Assembly (NCBI GenBank): GCA_003427395.1
Contig: BFEA01000116.1
Span: 1,979,946-2,002,399 of the forward strand
Reading direction: 5' to 3'
Length of the DNA stretch: 22,454 bases
From: Chara braunii
Taxonomy: Eukaryota > Streptophyta > Charophyceae > Charales > Characeae
Shown here piece after piece: positions 8,351-16,185 of the stretch. The translations under genes and the position numbers were made by a program. Every line of letters begins with the position of its first letter. Position 1 is the stretch's first letter. Under the pieces are notes generated by a model. It did not search any database. It saw nothing but the letters and a program-made list of their open reading frames with translations, and was not told the origin of the DNA.

Positions 8351-10093
8351 TGCGACTTCCTGATCGGAGTAAAGTGTGGGCCTGGAAGTGCGAAAAGGGG
8401 TGTGCCAAGGATTTTTGGGAAAGTGGAGTCCCAGGTCAGAACTGAGNTGATCGGAGTAAAGTGTGGGCCTGGAAGTGCGAAAAGGGGTGTGCCAAGGATT
8501 TTTGGGAAAGTGGAGTCCCAGGTCAGAACTGAGATCTCCTGTGGTAGGGTTTTTCGGGGGCACGAGTGCAATTTGGCGGAGAGGGCTGACCGCCCCTAGT
8601 CACAAGACAGGTAGTATACGTGGGTCGCTCAAGGCCGGTCGAGCCATTGGTTCCGGGGCGGACGATTTGCGGGAGGGTACCTTCGGGGTAGGTGGGGCTC
8701 CGATGGGTCAGTCCGTCGGGGGTTGCCACGTGGCGCCGGTCGTCGCGCGGTTGGGTTGGGCTTCCGGGATTCCGGGGTCCTCTGATCGCCGCGTCGTCGG
8801 CAGTTTCCGCAGGGCGTATTGGGCCAGTATGGGGCTATGGCCGGCCACGGAACGACACTGAGTTGGTGATACGGAAGAAGAAGGCGGAAGGGAGGGAAGC
8901 TGGTGGAGATAACGACAAATCCGGGGTGGGTGAAGTACTAGGTATGGTACGGAGAGGGGAAATCAGAGCACCGGGGGTCGCTAGTGGTGGTGCAGTGAAA
9001 CTCCCGAGGACACAGTCGGTTCTCGGTTAGGCAAGGGTATCTTTGTCGGAGGATTTCGTTTATCCAAGGGGTGAAGTATTCCGGGTCGTACAATAATGAC
9101 TCAGAGCTCTCTGAGCGTGTCATTATGTCACCGCAGAACTACAAGATGCCTAGGGGCAGGTCTGTGCGGATGGCGATCACCGCGTGCGAGCACGTGCAGG
9201 CCACGCGACTCAGGTCGCGCTTACGCGTGTTCGTACAGGATGACTGCTCCGTCGCAGACCCGGGATGGCCGCGTCTAATCATGCAATGCCTCCGCGACCG
9301 ATGGTCCTTTTTGGGCGTGCATGCTTGCGCGAAGAACACGCAATTACCAGGACTTAGGAGGGAGATTAGAGAAGGAACGCCTTCACTCTGCATGACCGGG
9401 CCGCGGCGTGGGGGTCGTAGCCACTCTCCACGCATCGATTCGAGCATGCAGTTCGTGGCTAAAAACGCGGCAAAAGAAAGAGAAGGAGGGCAGGAAAGAC
9501 GAAGCGCATGAAGAAAGATACAGTTACAATGGCGCCAACCCAAAATTACAGTTACACACTCGATCAAAGGCGCCGGCTAATCAGAATTCCATTGCAGCCG
9601 CATAAAACAGCGCGTAAGCAAAAGGCGCTGCGCGGCAAAAGAAAAATCCTAATTACAAAATTCCTAAATTCCTATCTAATGCGAAGAAGCAAAAAGCACA
9701 AGTTCCGGAAGGAAAGTCCGAAATTCCGAAAGCCATCGGAGCTCGACAAAATTCGAAAAAGAATTCAAAAAGAAAATTTAAAAGGAGCGAAGCAAATGCC
9801 CGCGCGATGTCCGCGCCCAAATTCCCAAACCGAACAAAAGAAACGATGTCAACATTTATTATTCGCGCACTCAGCGCCTGCCACTCAATCGACCAATCAA
9901 CCGATCGTCCCAGGACTCACCCAACCTTGAACCCATCCATCCGTAAGGAACGACGAAAAAGACGAAGAAGCGAGGGTACTGATGCAATTTCCTGTCCATC
10001 CCAATCTCCCGTAATTGGCCCAACCTTCCCAGCTTAGGACCCCTCATTGTAACTGCGCAGAAAGTCGCGCGCTACAGAAAGTGGTTCGTCACA
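8351..10093 (-). repeat. 5' LTR (about 1.7 kb)
   Basis: The outer edge at 10093 is fixed by the end of identity with 1-95. The inner edge is placed at 8351 because the plus strand there starts TGCGAC, an imperfect inverted match to the GTCACA at 10093, and the primer site follows 13 bases away. The length of 1743 includes an 87-base probable assembly duplication, so the true LTR is nearer 1656. No convincing ORF lies inside. The stretch 9480-9930 is A-rich on the plus strand. The promoter and polyadenylation sites must be in here, but I cannot place them with confidence. Confidence 0.85.
8361..8533. repeat. 86-bp exact direct duplication around a single N (8447), probable assembly artefact
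   Basis: Bases 8361-8446 and 8448-8533 are identical over all 86 positions and are separated only by one N. Identical ends on both sides of a one-base gap are what is left when two overlapping contigs are joined without merging the overlap. A true tandem duplication is possible but less likely. It lies in the 5' LTR next to the primer site, so the LTR length should be corrected if the duplication is removed. Confidence 0.85.
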
Positions 10094-10243
10094 GAGCTGC
10101 ACCTGCTGGAAACCGGGTCCAGCGTCCCATATACAGAATATATAAGCAATAGTTGGTACCTCTTCACCCCCCATACAGGGGCGCCAAATATTCCTTTCTA
10201 CATTAGTACCAAAAAAACTATTCCTTGGGACAAGAACACTTCA

Positions 10244-11323
10244 TTAATCCAAACCATACCAACTCAAAGGCACCAAGCACAAGGATGATAATGGAAATGG
10301 ATCAGGAAAGTCCGATAATGGTCTTAGCGGAATCACAGGATCCACTGTGGTCCAATCATGAAAATGTAGTTGATAGATCCTTCTGAATTCTGATTGCCCC
10401 CTTTTCACATTAGCTCTTTTCACTTCCTTCCACTTTATCACTCCCACTTTTCCTTCCTTGGTATCCCCCAGCCAGTCGCTGCTGAATTGTTGAATATGAC
10501 GGTCAATTTCTGATTGGATCGACAGATGTTGAATCTTTTCCTTGACTTTATCCCATTGAGCCGAGATCTCTGTCTGAATCTGCTGCTTAATTGAATCCGT
10601 GAATTCTGGTCCTTCCAGCCTAACTCCTTCCATCTCATTTGTACACCTTTTGTGCCAAAGAGCCCATAAGATGGCTCTCCTCCCAACTAGGAATATATTT
10701 TGAGTGAAATCATCCAGCTGAGGGGGATTCCATGTTTCACATAGGAGGGCTTTCCAATCCCATGGCCACGGGAGTGAGGATGTGAGATGACTCCAAATCC
10801 TATCCCACCATCTCCAAAGCCATACCGCACGGAACATGTCAATCCTAGAGTTGGATCGGCCAGCTTCACCTCTCGACATGAGGCAGGTGTACGCCCTTCT
10901 GGTTGGGTGCAGCACTCTGTACAGGGATGCCATAAACTGCACAAGCATTTCCATATCAGGGGCCAGACTGCCAATAATGGCTACCAGATGTGGGCGTTGT
11001 GATGGTGACCTTCTGTCCAGCAGGGGATGGGGCCTGATGTTGAAGTCACTTGCCAAAATAAGTAGGGAGGTTGATGGCAATTCCTGATACAGGTGATGCA
11101 GCAGGAAGTGCACGGGATTTAAGGGACCGTTGGGTGCATACGCGCTGACAATACACAATTCTTCCTCCCTGACTGCCACTTTTACACAAACCCACCGTCC
11201 ATCCTGTTTGTCGTAATCATAATCTATAGGGGTAGCCCTCAAGGAGGGGGCATCCAACTGGCAACTCCTGTTGATGCCGTGGACCGGGCCAGAGAAGAGT
11301 AGGATTTGTAGGGCCAGACCCAC
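10244..11323 (-). pseudogene. LINE ORF2: AP-endonuclease C-terminal two thirds and linker
   Basis: The endonuclease nicks target DNA to prime reverse transcription. Motifs seen are SAYAPN (residues 60-65), LILASDFNIRP (SDFN at 92-95, where GDFN is usual) and NSRIDM (158-163). The catalytic SDH near the end is not found. The closest sequence is a degenerate IWSHLTS. The rest is a Lys/Glu/Gln-rich linker of the sort that precedes the RT domain (IQSEIDRHIQQFSSDWLGD). The frame opens at a GTG and its first 30 or so residues are out of frame with the real protein, because the domain's N-terminal part lies in another frame at 11239-11604. It is non-functional as it stands. Confidence 0.85.
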
Positions 11324-11604
11324 CTCTCTTTCGCCTTATGGGGAGGGGAGTGCGAGAGGTGAGTTTCTTGTACATATATAGTGTCCTGCCAATCCCCCAT
11401 TCCCTCTGCTTTAAGCATCCGCCAGATTGCATCTTTCTTCTGCTCTGATGCTTGGGCCAGGCCGTTCAATTTCAATGGCCATATTTCTAGATCGGCCCAG
11501 GCTAGTTTCCGTCCCATTCCAACGGCCACCTGAGAGGCAGGTGGGCTTACGGGGCGGGGTGGGGAGCTGAGGAGGAAGAGGAGGGGGGGGTAGATAGCGT
11601 ACAC
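11239..11604 (-). pseudogene. LINE ORF2: endonuclease N-terminal part
   Basis: This frame carries KLNGLAQASEQKKDAIW and TIYVQETHLSHS. The Asn of LNGL and the Glu of QETHL (E80) are the first metal-binding and catalytic positions of APE-type endonucleases. It ends with STGVASW, which in related proteins is followed by the strand found at the start of the 10244-11323 frame. The two frames differ, so an indel lies between about 11320 and 11240. The first 35 or so residues (Pro/Ser-rich) may be non-coding or the end of the ORF1-ORF2 spacer. Confidence 0.8.
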
Positions 11605-11780
11605 AATACATTTGCGGATTCATCTGATCCAGGTTGATGCCTATCTAGTTGAGTTATCTCACAAGTGTAATTGTCAGCGGGAGAACTGTACCGCCATGGT
11701 CAGTTGATTGCGGGAGGAGGCTAGTTGTTTGTTTCGCCCTGCCTTGAGTTAGCGGTTTGTTTTCCAAGTCGTTGTCGGAG

Positions 11781-12062
11781 TCAGGGTCTTCTTTTCCCGA
11801 TCCCCCCCTTGCGTTCCTGCTCCCAGTCCTCATCTTTCTCGGTTAGCTGGTCGATCACCTGTCTTGTCAGTGGGTGAGGAGCCTCTGGATCTGCTACAAG
11901 TGGGTGACAAGCTGGTGAGTCTGCTTTGCAGTGAGCGGTCCAGGGGTCAAGGAGGTTGGGCGGTATCCTGTGCAACATGGGGGAACCAGCCTGTAACTGG
12001 GGCTTGGCCTTGTGAAGCACCACCATGCTGACCGTCTTCACCCGAATAGAACGCCCGGTCAT
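11781..12062 (-). pseudogene. LINE ORF1 fragment, acidic C-terminal part
   Basis: About 80 residues, including PLTRQVIDQLTEKDEDWEQ, look like authentic coding sequence with charged helical composition. The first dozen residues are translated from the right half of the neighbouring hairpin's left arm and are not part of the protein. After the stop, another frame stays protein-like (KEDPDSDNDLENK), so a frameshift is likely near 11790. No domain can be named. Position just upstream of the endonuclease suits the C-terminal end of ORF1 or the N-terminal lead of ORF2. Confidence 0.45.
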
Positions 12063-12130
12063 TATCGCTGGATCTGGACCGAAAGTTATACAGCTATAAT
12101 GACCGGGCGTTCTATTCGGGTGAAGACGGT
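12031..12130. mobile_element. 100-bp foldback/MITE-like hairpin, copy 1
   Basis: Left arm 12031-12070 and right arm 12091-12130 are inverted repeats of 40 bp matching at 39 positions. The loop is 20 bases (12071-12090). The arms begin ACCGTCTTCACCCGAATAG. The same design and sequence occur at 20514-20621 in opposite orientation, so this is a transposed family and not a chance hairpin. No clear target-site duplication is visible (left flank ends CATGCTG, right flank starts AGCTCCT), so the superfamily cannot be named. It interrupts LINE ORF1 sequence. If transcribed, the stem could feed small-RNA production (inference). Confidence 0.88.
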
Positions 12131-12153
12131 AGCTCCTCTATTAATACTGCCGG

Positions 12154-12369
12154 TCAGAAATGCTGACCTCTGGTTCTCACCCCTGGGGTTCCTTTTTGCT
12201 TTCTGACTACCACCAGCTGTTTGGATGCGCCATGTTCGTCAGTCTTGCTGTTGAGCTCGTCGAGCAGTTTCATCATTGTGGAAATAAGGGCCCTTGCCAC
12301 CTGTCGACAATCAATTTCCTCCAATTTATCACAATTGTTTGCTGCCTGTTTTACATGTGCTTTGGTCAA
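12154..12369 (-). pseudogene. LINE ORF1 fragment, helical segment
   Basis: The 71-residue frame (for example DKLEEIDCRQVARALIST, then MMKLLDELNSK) is helix-like and appears to continue the fragment at 12381-12596, which is in another frame. The joint at about 12370-12380 would be an indel. It ends in a Lys/Arg-rich stretch. No family is recognised. Coding character is judged from composition and from its place between other ORF1 pieces, so this is a soft call. Confidence 0.45.
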
Positions 12370-12380
12370 TATTCTTCTCC

Positions 12381-12596
12381 TTATTTTTCCCAGTGCAAGG
12401 GTGGGATCAGTTCACGGATGGATATCGCGGTTGGGACTAGAGGGTTTTGGAGGATCCAGTCCACAAGCTCATCGAGGTGGGCTCTGACTGCTCTATTTCT
12501 AATCATAGATGTCTGTTTCTGTTTGGTCGGGTACTTCCTCGGGCGCATCCGCTTTTGTGTGCATTTCCACCTCCTGCCCTGGCGCCCCTGGGCCAC
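12381..12596 (-). pseudogene. LINE ORF1 fragment, basic then helical
   Basis: The 71-residue frame starts with a strongly basic stretch (RRWKCTQKRMRPRKYPTKQK). It is followed by RAHLDELVDWILQNPLVP and RELIPPLHWEK, which look like a folded helical domain. Basic regions in ORF1 proteins commonly bind RNA. The frame ends at 12381 and the sense appears to continue at 12369 in another frame. I do not recognise a named domain. Confidence 0.45.
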
Positions 12597-12716
12597 TTCC
12601 TGGCTTGTATTCCCTATGCCGCCTCCTGTACAACAGGCTCCATTTCATGATCCAGAGCTTATGCCTGATTCCTCTTCTGCAGCCGTTTGAGGTATAGGTG
12701 TGGTGCTACCGTCAGT

Positions 12717-13031
12717 TCAGATTGTGATCCTGGAGGCGGCAGTGCCGCAGTTTGCAATTGCTGCACGGACTGTGATTGCAGATGCTCGTGTTGTTGTTGT
12801 TGCTGTAGCTTGCTGCTGCAGTTGAACTTGGTGCTGTTGCTGTTGTTGTTGTTGTTGATCTTGTTGATGTTGACTGTACAGGTAGTGGTGGTTATGTTGC
12901 TGTTCAGCCCGGTGTTGGAGCAGCAGCAGGATTTGCTGCTGTTTCTGCCTGTATTCCTGCTGTCGTTGCAGCAGGTAGGCTTGGGTTTGCTGTAATTGCT
13001 GCCATTCCAAGTAGCGGATTAGCTCTTCCAT
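12717..13031 (-). pseudogene. LINE ORF1 fragment, glutamine-rich
   Basis: From an ATG at 13031 (MEELIRYLEWQQLQQTQAYL) the frame runs into a Gln-rich region with a run of eight Gln interrupted by His/Gln repeats, then Ala/Thr-rich sequence. At DNA level this is CTG/TTG-rich sequence on the plus strand (about 12780-13000), a triplet-repeat tract prone to slippage. Its position between other coding-like fragments on the same strand suggests part of LINE ORF1. A free-standing Gln-rich host protein cannot be excluded, but nothing else supports that. Confidence 0.45.
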
Positions 13032-13038
13032 TTTCTGT

Positions 13039-13597
13039 TCATTTTCCCCCTGCTCTTCCCATGCGTGAAGCCACTGTCTGTTGCCAGTGCTCGCGTTCTG
13101 GTTGCAGCTGCAATTGCTCCTGGGCTTCCGGTTGCATCATGGGCTCCCTCTGCTGTGAAATTTCTTGCTGTGCTGCACGAGTAGCAGTTGCTCCAGCGAA
13201 AGGCTTGAGGTGCGGGCAGAGTCCTGGTGCATCGTGAGCTGAGTGCGGTCCTCCTCTGGCTGTCGTTGTGGGTTTGGTTGAAGATGCTGCTGTTACTGGC
13301 ATACCTCTTCCACCACCGCCAGCTGATGGAAAAGGGCCCGTTGTTGCGCAGTTAGACCAGCGGCATTCCGGTTTGCTATTGTTGGTCGTAGTTGCTCCGC
13401 TGTTGGTTTTGCTGACCCCCGCTGAGCTGTAGCCTACCACTTCGGCTCAGCTCTAGTTGGCTCAGTTCCAGTTGCCAGACATGCGGCAGGTTTTGAGCTT
13501 GCTGTACATCAGAATCTGAGTCATCCCGATGGTCATGAATGGGCTCATCCATTTCTCGTAGCTGGATATCCCAAAGTTTAGCGGGGGCCCGCACCAC
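13039..13597 (-). pseudogene. LINE ORF1 fragments, low-complexity Gln/Thr/Pro region
   Basis: Two overlapping frames make sense in turn. One runs 13597-13376 (APAKLWDIQLREMDEPIHD, then an acidic DDSDSD). The other runs 13440-13039 (Thr/Ser/Asn-rich, then Gln/Glu-rich: EAQEQLQLQPEREHWQQTV). An indel near 13400-13440 would join them. The second ends just upstream of the ATG at 13031, so the Gln-rich fragment probably belongs to the same original ORF. No domain recognised. Confidence 0.4.
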
Positions 13598-13772
13598 CTC
13601 GAGTTCTTTGTCACCTGTCTTTGTTTTATTAGCAGCTGTTGATATTATTTGGTGTCATAGAGACACCCGTTGGGCAGGTCTGGGATGGGGGCATTGCTGC
13701 TGTACTTGTTCTATGTCCGACTGTTGTTGTTTCTGAGTCTTTGCCAGATCCAGCACCGCCTCAATTTCCCTT

Positions 13773-14480
13773 TTAAGTTTCCACTTGTATCTGGTCGGTC
13801 AACCGGTCTTGGTACTCTGAGGTACCGTGCTGGTGCTCAGACAGCTCCAGAGGGTCTGTCCAAGTGCCACTGGGTTTCTGGTCGGGTCTGTGAAGTCCAC
13901 CTGTGCATTCTGCCGGTGTAATCATGCAGGGTTTCATTGTGTGCCATGTGGACAGCCAGAGAGGAGGCTTCAGCCTGTCTGTGTCACTAAGCAGTGTCAG
14001 TTCATTTATCCATGTAACCGTTTGGCTCAATTCTTCGGGAGGCAGCATGCCCCTTATTTCCACTCGCGGCAGGGGCTATTTCCCCTGTGCTTGCTTCCTT
14101 CGCTGGCTTCATGCAGGAGAGCTGAAAGACGTTATTTTGCAGCTCCCGTGCCGACCCTGGTTGCGTGTCCAGTTCCCGTTCGGAATGGTCTTAGAATTTT
14201 GTCCAACAAGGATGGGCAGTCTTTGATGCAGCGTGGGCGGAGATTGAATGTGACCTTCCGAGGGGACGAGGCATTTCAGCCCCTGCGCTAATTGTCGTGG
14301 GTAGTCAAATTTCAACACTTGATGCATGGGCCATGATTGACCTCTCTGCCATTTAGCCATGTGTTTCCCCTTATTGGGGTTGGGTCGAGACACAACTACC
14401 TTTCGTACCCTCCCCACCTGAGGCGGATGCGGGAGCCCTGGATCCCCAGCACCCTTCTGTTGCTGGTCCGGGGTCTGCAC
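13773..14480 (-). pseudogene. LINE ORF1 fragments, central part
   Basis: The frame 14480-14109 contains a basic stretch (KVVVSRPNPNKGKHMAKWQRG) and VLKFDYPRQLAQGLKCLVP, which look like real protein. After it, the frame 14063-13773 (MLPPEELSQTVTWINELTLL) continues in a similar style. They are in different frames, with further stops between. Plant LINE ORF1 proteins often carry a DUF4283-type domain and a CCHC knuckle. I cannot find a clean copy of either here, so identity as ORF1 rests on position and strand. Confidence 0.4.
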
Positions 14481-14890
14481 AGGGTGACCTATTTCTTTGA
14501 GGGCAAAGCCTTGTTCTGCCCCTTAATCAAGGGCTCGAACCGACTGTCCACTGGTCTGCAGCTCTTCTGCAGGGTGCAAGGGGGCAACCTGGTGACCCGG
14601 CTTGTCATCCTTAGTGACTATGGTCTGGGAGGCTACGGTCTCGTAAGTTGGGAGCTTCTTGCTCGATAGGTGGGTGTCAGCATCTGTGGACAGTCATTCT
14701 GGTCCCCTTAATCCTTGTGATTATGTAGCAGCAGTGTGTAAGAGGTCGATGGCTTGGTGACGGCCAGTGGGCCATCTTCTTCGTGTGCGGTAGCCTTGGA
14801 GGGCTGAAGTCTCACTCAGACTCCCAGCCAGTTCCAGAGTGGCATCTCGGGCCTCTGCTGGCAGTACTTCACCACCGGCTGTCCCCCGGT

Positions 14891-15115
14891 CTACTGTTCT
14901 GTCGTCATGGTTATAGCAGGCGCCGGGGGAACTGGGGCCTTGTCTGGGTGCCCGGCAGATTCCAAGCTGGCCATTTTGGGTGCTGCAGACGATACCTCTT
15001 CCTGGGGCGTGGCCTGGTCCACCGCATTCTCATCGCGGCAGTTTCTAATAAGTGTGGTGCCGTAATTACAGGGGCAGGCTGTGTTGTGTGGAGGGCCTGA
15101 GTGCAAAAACGACAA
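14891..15115 (-). pseudogene. LINE ORF1 fragment, N-terminal candidate
   Basis: The 74-residue frame ends Ala/Pro/Glu-rich (DQATPQEEVSSAAPKMASLE). It is the most upstream stretch on this strand that looks coding. Between it and the fragment ending at 14480 all frames contain stops, though short protein-like runs alternate between frames. No family assigned. It may be the start of ORF1 or the 5' untranslated part. Confidence 0.3.
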
Positions 15116-15130
15116 AAAGAAAACCGGGCA

Positions 15131-15366
15131 TGTTTGCTTTTTTCAAGCTTTTGCCCAGTCAGCATGAGCCATCAGCTCACGCCGATTACGTCCCTGCCCT
15201 TCGTACACACCGCCCATTGATCCGAACGATTGAAGAGTCTGGTGAAGTCTCTGGATCACCGTGATCCCGGCGCTTTGCCTCTGGGGGTGCTGTGAGCAGT
15301 TCATTGAACCTCATCAATTAGCGGAAGTCATAACAAGGTTGCCATAGTAGTGGGAGCCTGGGAGGA
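15131..15366 (+). pseudogene. Degraded 3' end of nuclear 18S rRNA, retrocopy-like
   Basis: The invariant GTACACACCGCCC (15203-15215) is followed in register by recognisable remnants of the 18S 3' domain: CGATTGAAGAGTCTGGTGAAG, then TCATTGAACCTCATCAATTA and GTCATAACAAGG, where intact 18S has GGTCCGGTGAAG, CTGAACCTTATCATTTAG and GTCGTAACAAGG. Upstream, CATGAGCCATCAGCTCACG stands where CGCGAGTCATCAGCTCGCG is expected. Many differences are transitions at former CpG sites, which fits decay after methylation. A seven-base deletion precedes GTCATAACAAGG. The match runs to about the natural 3' end and is followed at once by an A-rich tract, suggesting reverse transcription of an rRNA fragment. It is not a functional rRNA gene. 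The left limit is approximate. Confidence 0.85.
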
Positions 15367-15391
15367 AAAAAAAAAAAAACAAAAAAAAACA
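15366..15391 (+). repeat. A-rich tail after the 18S-derived segment
   Basis: Fourteen A, one C, nine A and a final C directly follow the end of the 18S-like stretch. Natural 18S RNA has no such tail, so this looks like a tail acquired before or during reverse transcription. I could not find a convincing target-site duplication between the sequence after it (AAGAGGAGGATCTTGG) and the sequence before about 15131. Confidence 0.75.
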
Positions 15392-15748
15392 AGAGGAGGA
15401 TCTTGGATGAAACACGCTACCTTCCGCACTCGGTAATCTTTCCATAAGGAGATGCTTGAGTGAGAGAGGAAAGGGGAAATCATCGGTCCAATCGACCTCC
15501 ACCTCTTCGACCACTGACTGTCTGCCACAGTATATGTGTGCAATCTCCCTGAAGCACACACCCAGAGAACACCGAACGGAAAGAAAATAGAAAGGAAAGA
15601 CAATGGAGAACAAAGTGAAAGACAATGTAGAAAACTGGAAATCTGCGGTTGATGCACACACGAGCCGAGGGTCCGGAGAAGAATACTATGGGACCTTTGA
15701 AACCAATCATAAAGTGAATTTTTTTTTTTTCTCACAGTTCTTTTTTCT
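15392..15748. other. Unassigned sequence between 18S fragment and U6 fragment
   Basis: No gene, RNA or repeat recognised. Open frames on the minus strand (for example across 15328-15798) translate A-rich and low-complexity sequence and the U6 fragment, so they are not credible. A run of twelve or so T lies at 15719-15730, followed by a pyrimidine-rich stretch. Confidence 0.5.
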
Positions 15749-15770
15749 GTTTCCCTTTGGGTTCTCTTGA

Positions 15771-15826
15771 CGCGCAGGCCCCTGCACAAGAATGACATGC
15801 ATAAATGAAGAAATGGTCCAAAGTTT
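15771..15826 (+). pseudogene. U6 snRNA 3'-half fragment
   Basis: The stretch GGCCCCTGCACAAGAATGAC, then ATGCATAAATGAAGAAATGG and TCCAAA, matches plant U6 from the GCATGGCCCC region to the 3' end with about five differences. The 5' half is missing. A preceding GTTTCCCTTTGGG (15749-15761) may be a remnant of the U6 5' stem (GTCCCTTCGGGG), which would make it an internally deleted or template-switched copy. An A-rich stretch follows (15830-15880). No promoter elements are seen. It is a pseudogene. Confidence 0.85.
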
Positions 15827-15922
15827 TGTGAAAAAAATGAAAATTTGTAAAAAGGAAATAAAATTTTGTAAAAATATTAAAATAATGATCATTATTATAA
15901 TAATAATTTCTTAATAAGGGAT
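15827..15922. other. A/T-rich stretch after U6 fragment, with palindrome
   Basis: A-rich tail-like sequence is followed by ATAATGATCATTAT, a perfect 14-bp palindrome, and then TAATAATAATTT. It could be the tail of the U6 retrocopy that later expanded as simple sequence. Nothing else is seen. Confidence 0.5.
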
Positions 15923-16185
15923 AAGTTGCAAAATGCCCCCATAAGTTGAGATATATGGCAAAATGCCCCTGAAGTATGTGGGCAGAGCGGAATGTCCTTT
16001 TGGGCCGAAATATTTGTGATATGCCCCTGTCAGGCTGGTGCACAAATTTGCAATCCGGACCTTGTTGTTTGGGCCTTGGCCTTTTGCAACCGGGCCTTGG
16101 AAAAGTTGGCAAGTACCAGGGCATTTTGCAAAGTTGGATGGTACCCAGTAGGGGTATATTGCAAAGATGGTGGGATTCTCTTTGG
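15923..16185. repeat. Degenerate tandem array, period about 30 bp
   Basis: The motif ATGCCCC or a close variant starts at 15933, 15963, 15992 and 16021, a spacing of 29-30 bases. Diverged units continue to about 16180, with AGGGCATTTTGCAAAG and AGGGGTATATTGCAAAG about 33 bases apart on the right in inverted sense to TGCAAAATGCCCC on the left. The two halves therefore form an imperfect inverted arrangement. No coding potential. The array could be an old minisatellite or the remnant of a repeat-rich non-autonomous element. Confidence 0.65.

Larger units (their letters stand above)
1..10093 (-). mobile_element. Ty3/gypsy-class LTR retrotransposon, 3' LTR truncated by window
   Basis: The order on the minus strand is 5' LTR, tRNA primer site, gag, zinc knuckle/protease, RT, RNase H, integrase, then an extra ORF and the 3' LTR. 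RT and RNase H before integrase is the Ty3/gypsy order. The bases at 1-95 and 9999-10093 are identical and mark the same LTR edge. The internal part is 96-8350. The target-site duplication cannot be checked because the left outer LTR edge lies outside the window. The element is not intact: stops lie at 7477, 6163, 6055, 5677, 3249 and 2535, there is a frame change near 3931-3962, and the RT active site is altered. It abuts LINE-derived sequence at 10094, so it probably inserted into that LINE (inference). Confidence 0.95.
10094..15115 (-). mobile_element. Degraded LINE (non-LTR retrotransposon), ORF1 remnants plus endonuclease
   Basis: A recognisable APE-type endonuclease (about 11604-10244) is preceded on the same strand by a 3.4-kb string of protein-like fragments in several frames, as expected for ORF1 before ORF2. 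The reverse transcriptase that should follow the endonuclease is absent. Its place is taken by the LTR element starting at 10093, which suggests that the LTR element inserted into this LINE and that any remainder lies left of the window. A hairpin MITE sits inside at 12031-12130. The right (5') limit is uncertain: coding-like sequence fades at about 15115, just before the 18S-derived stretch. Confidence 0.72.

Noticed and set aside
9071-9930. Plus-strand frames inside the 5' LTR
   Set aside because: LTR sequence with no protein features. The frames are short and overlap each other.
12717-13031. Glutamine-rich host transcription factor
   Set aside because: No DNA-binding domain or gene structure, and it is surrounded by LINE fragments on the same strand.
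15131-15366. Functional rDNA unit
   Set aside because: Highly diverged, only the 3' end is present, and it is followed by an A tract instead of ITS1.
15328-15798. Minus-strand frames with Phe/Ser-rich products
   Set aside because: They read through the A tract, T tract and U6 fragment, with no protein features.
15923-16185. CRISPR array
   Set aside because: The genome is eukaryotic and the units are degenerate along their whole length, with no constant repeat and unique spacer pattern.
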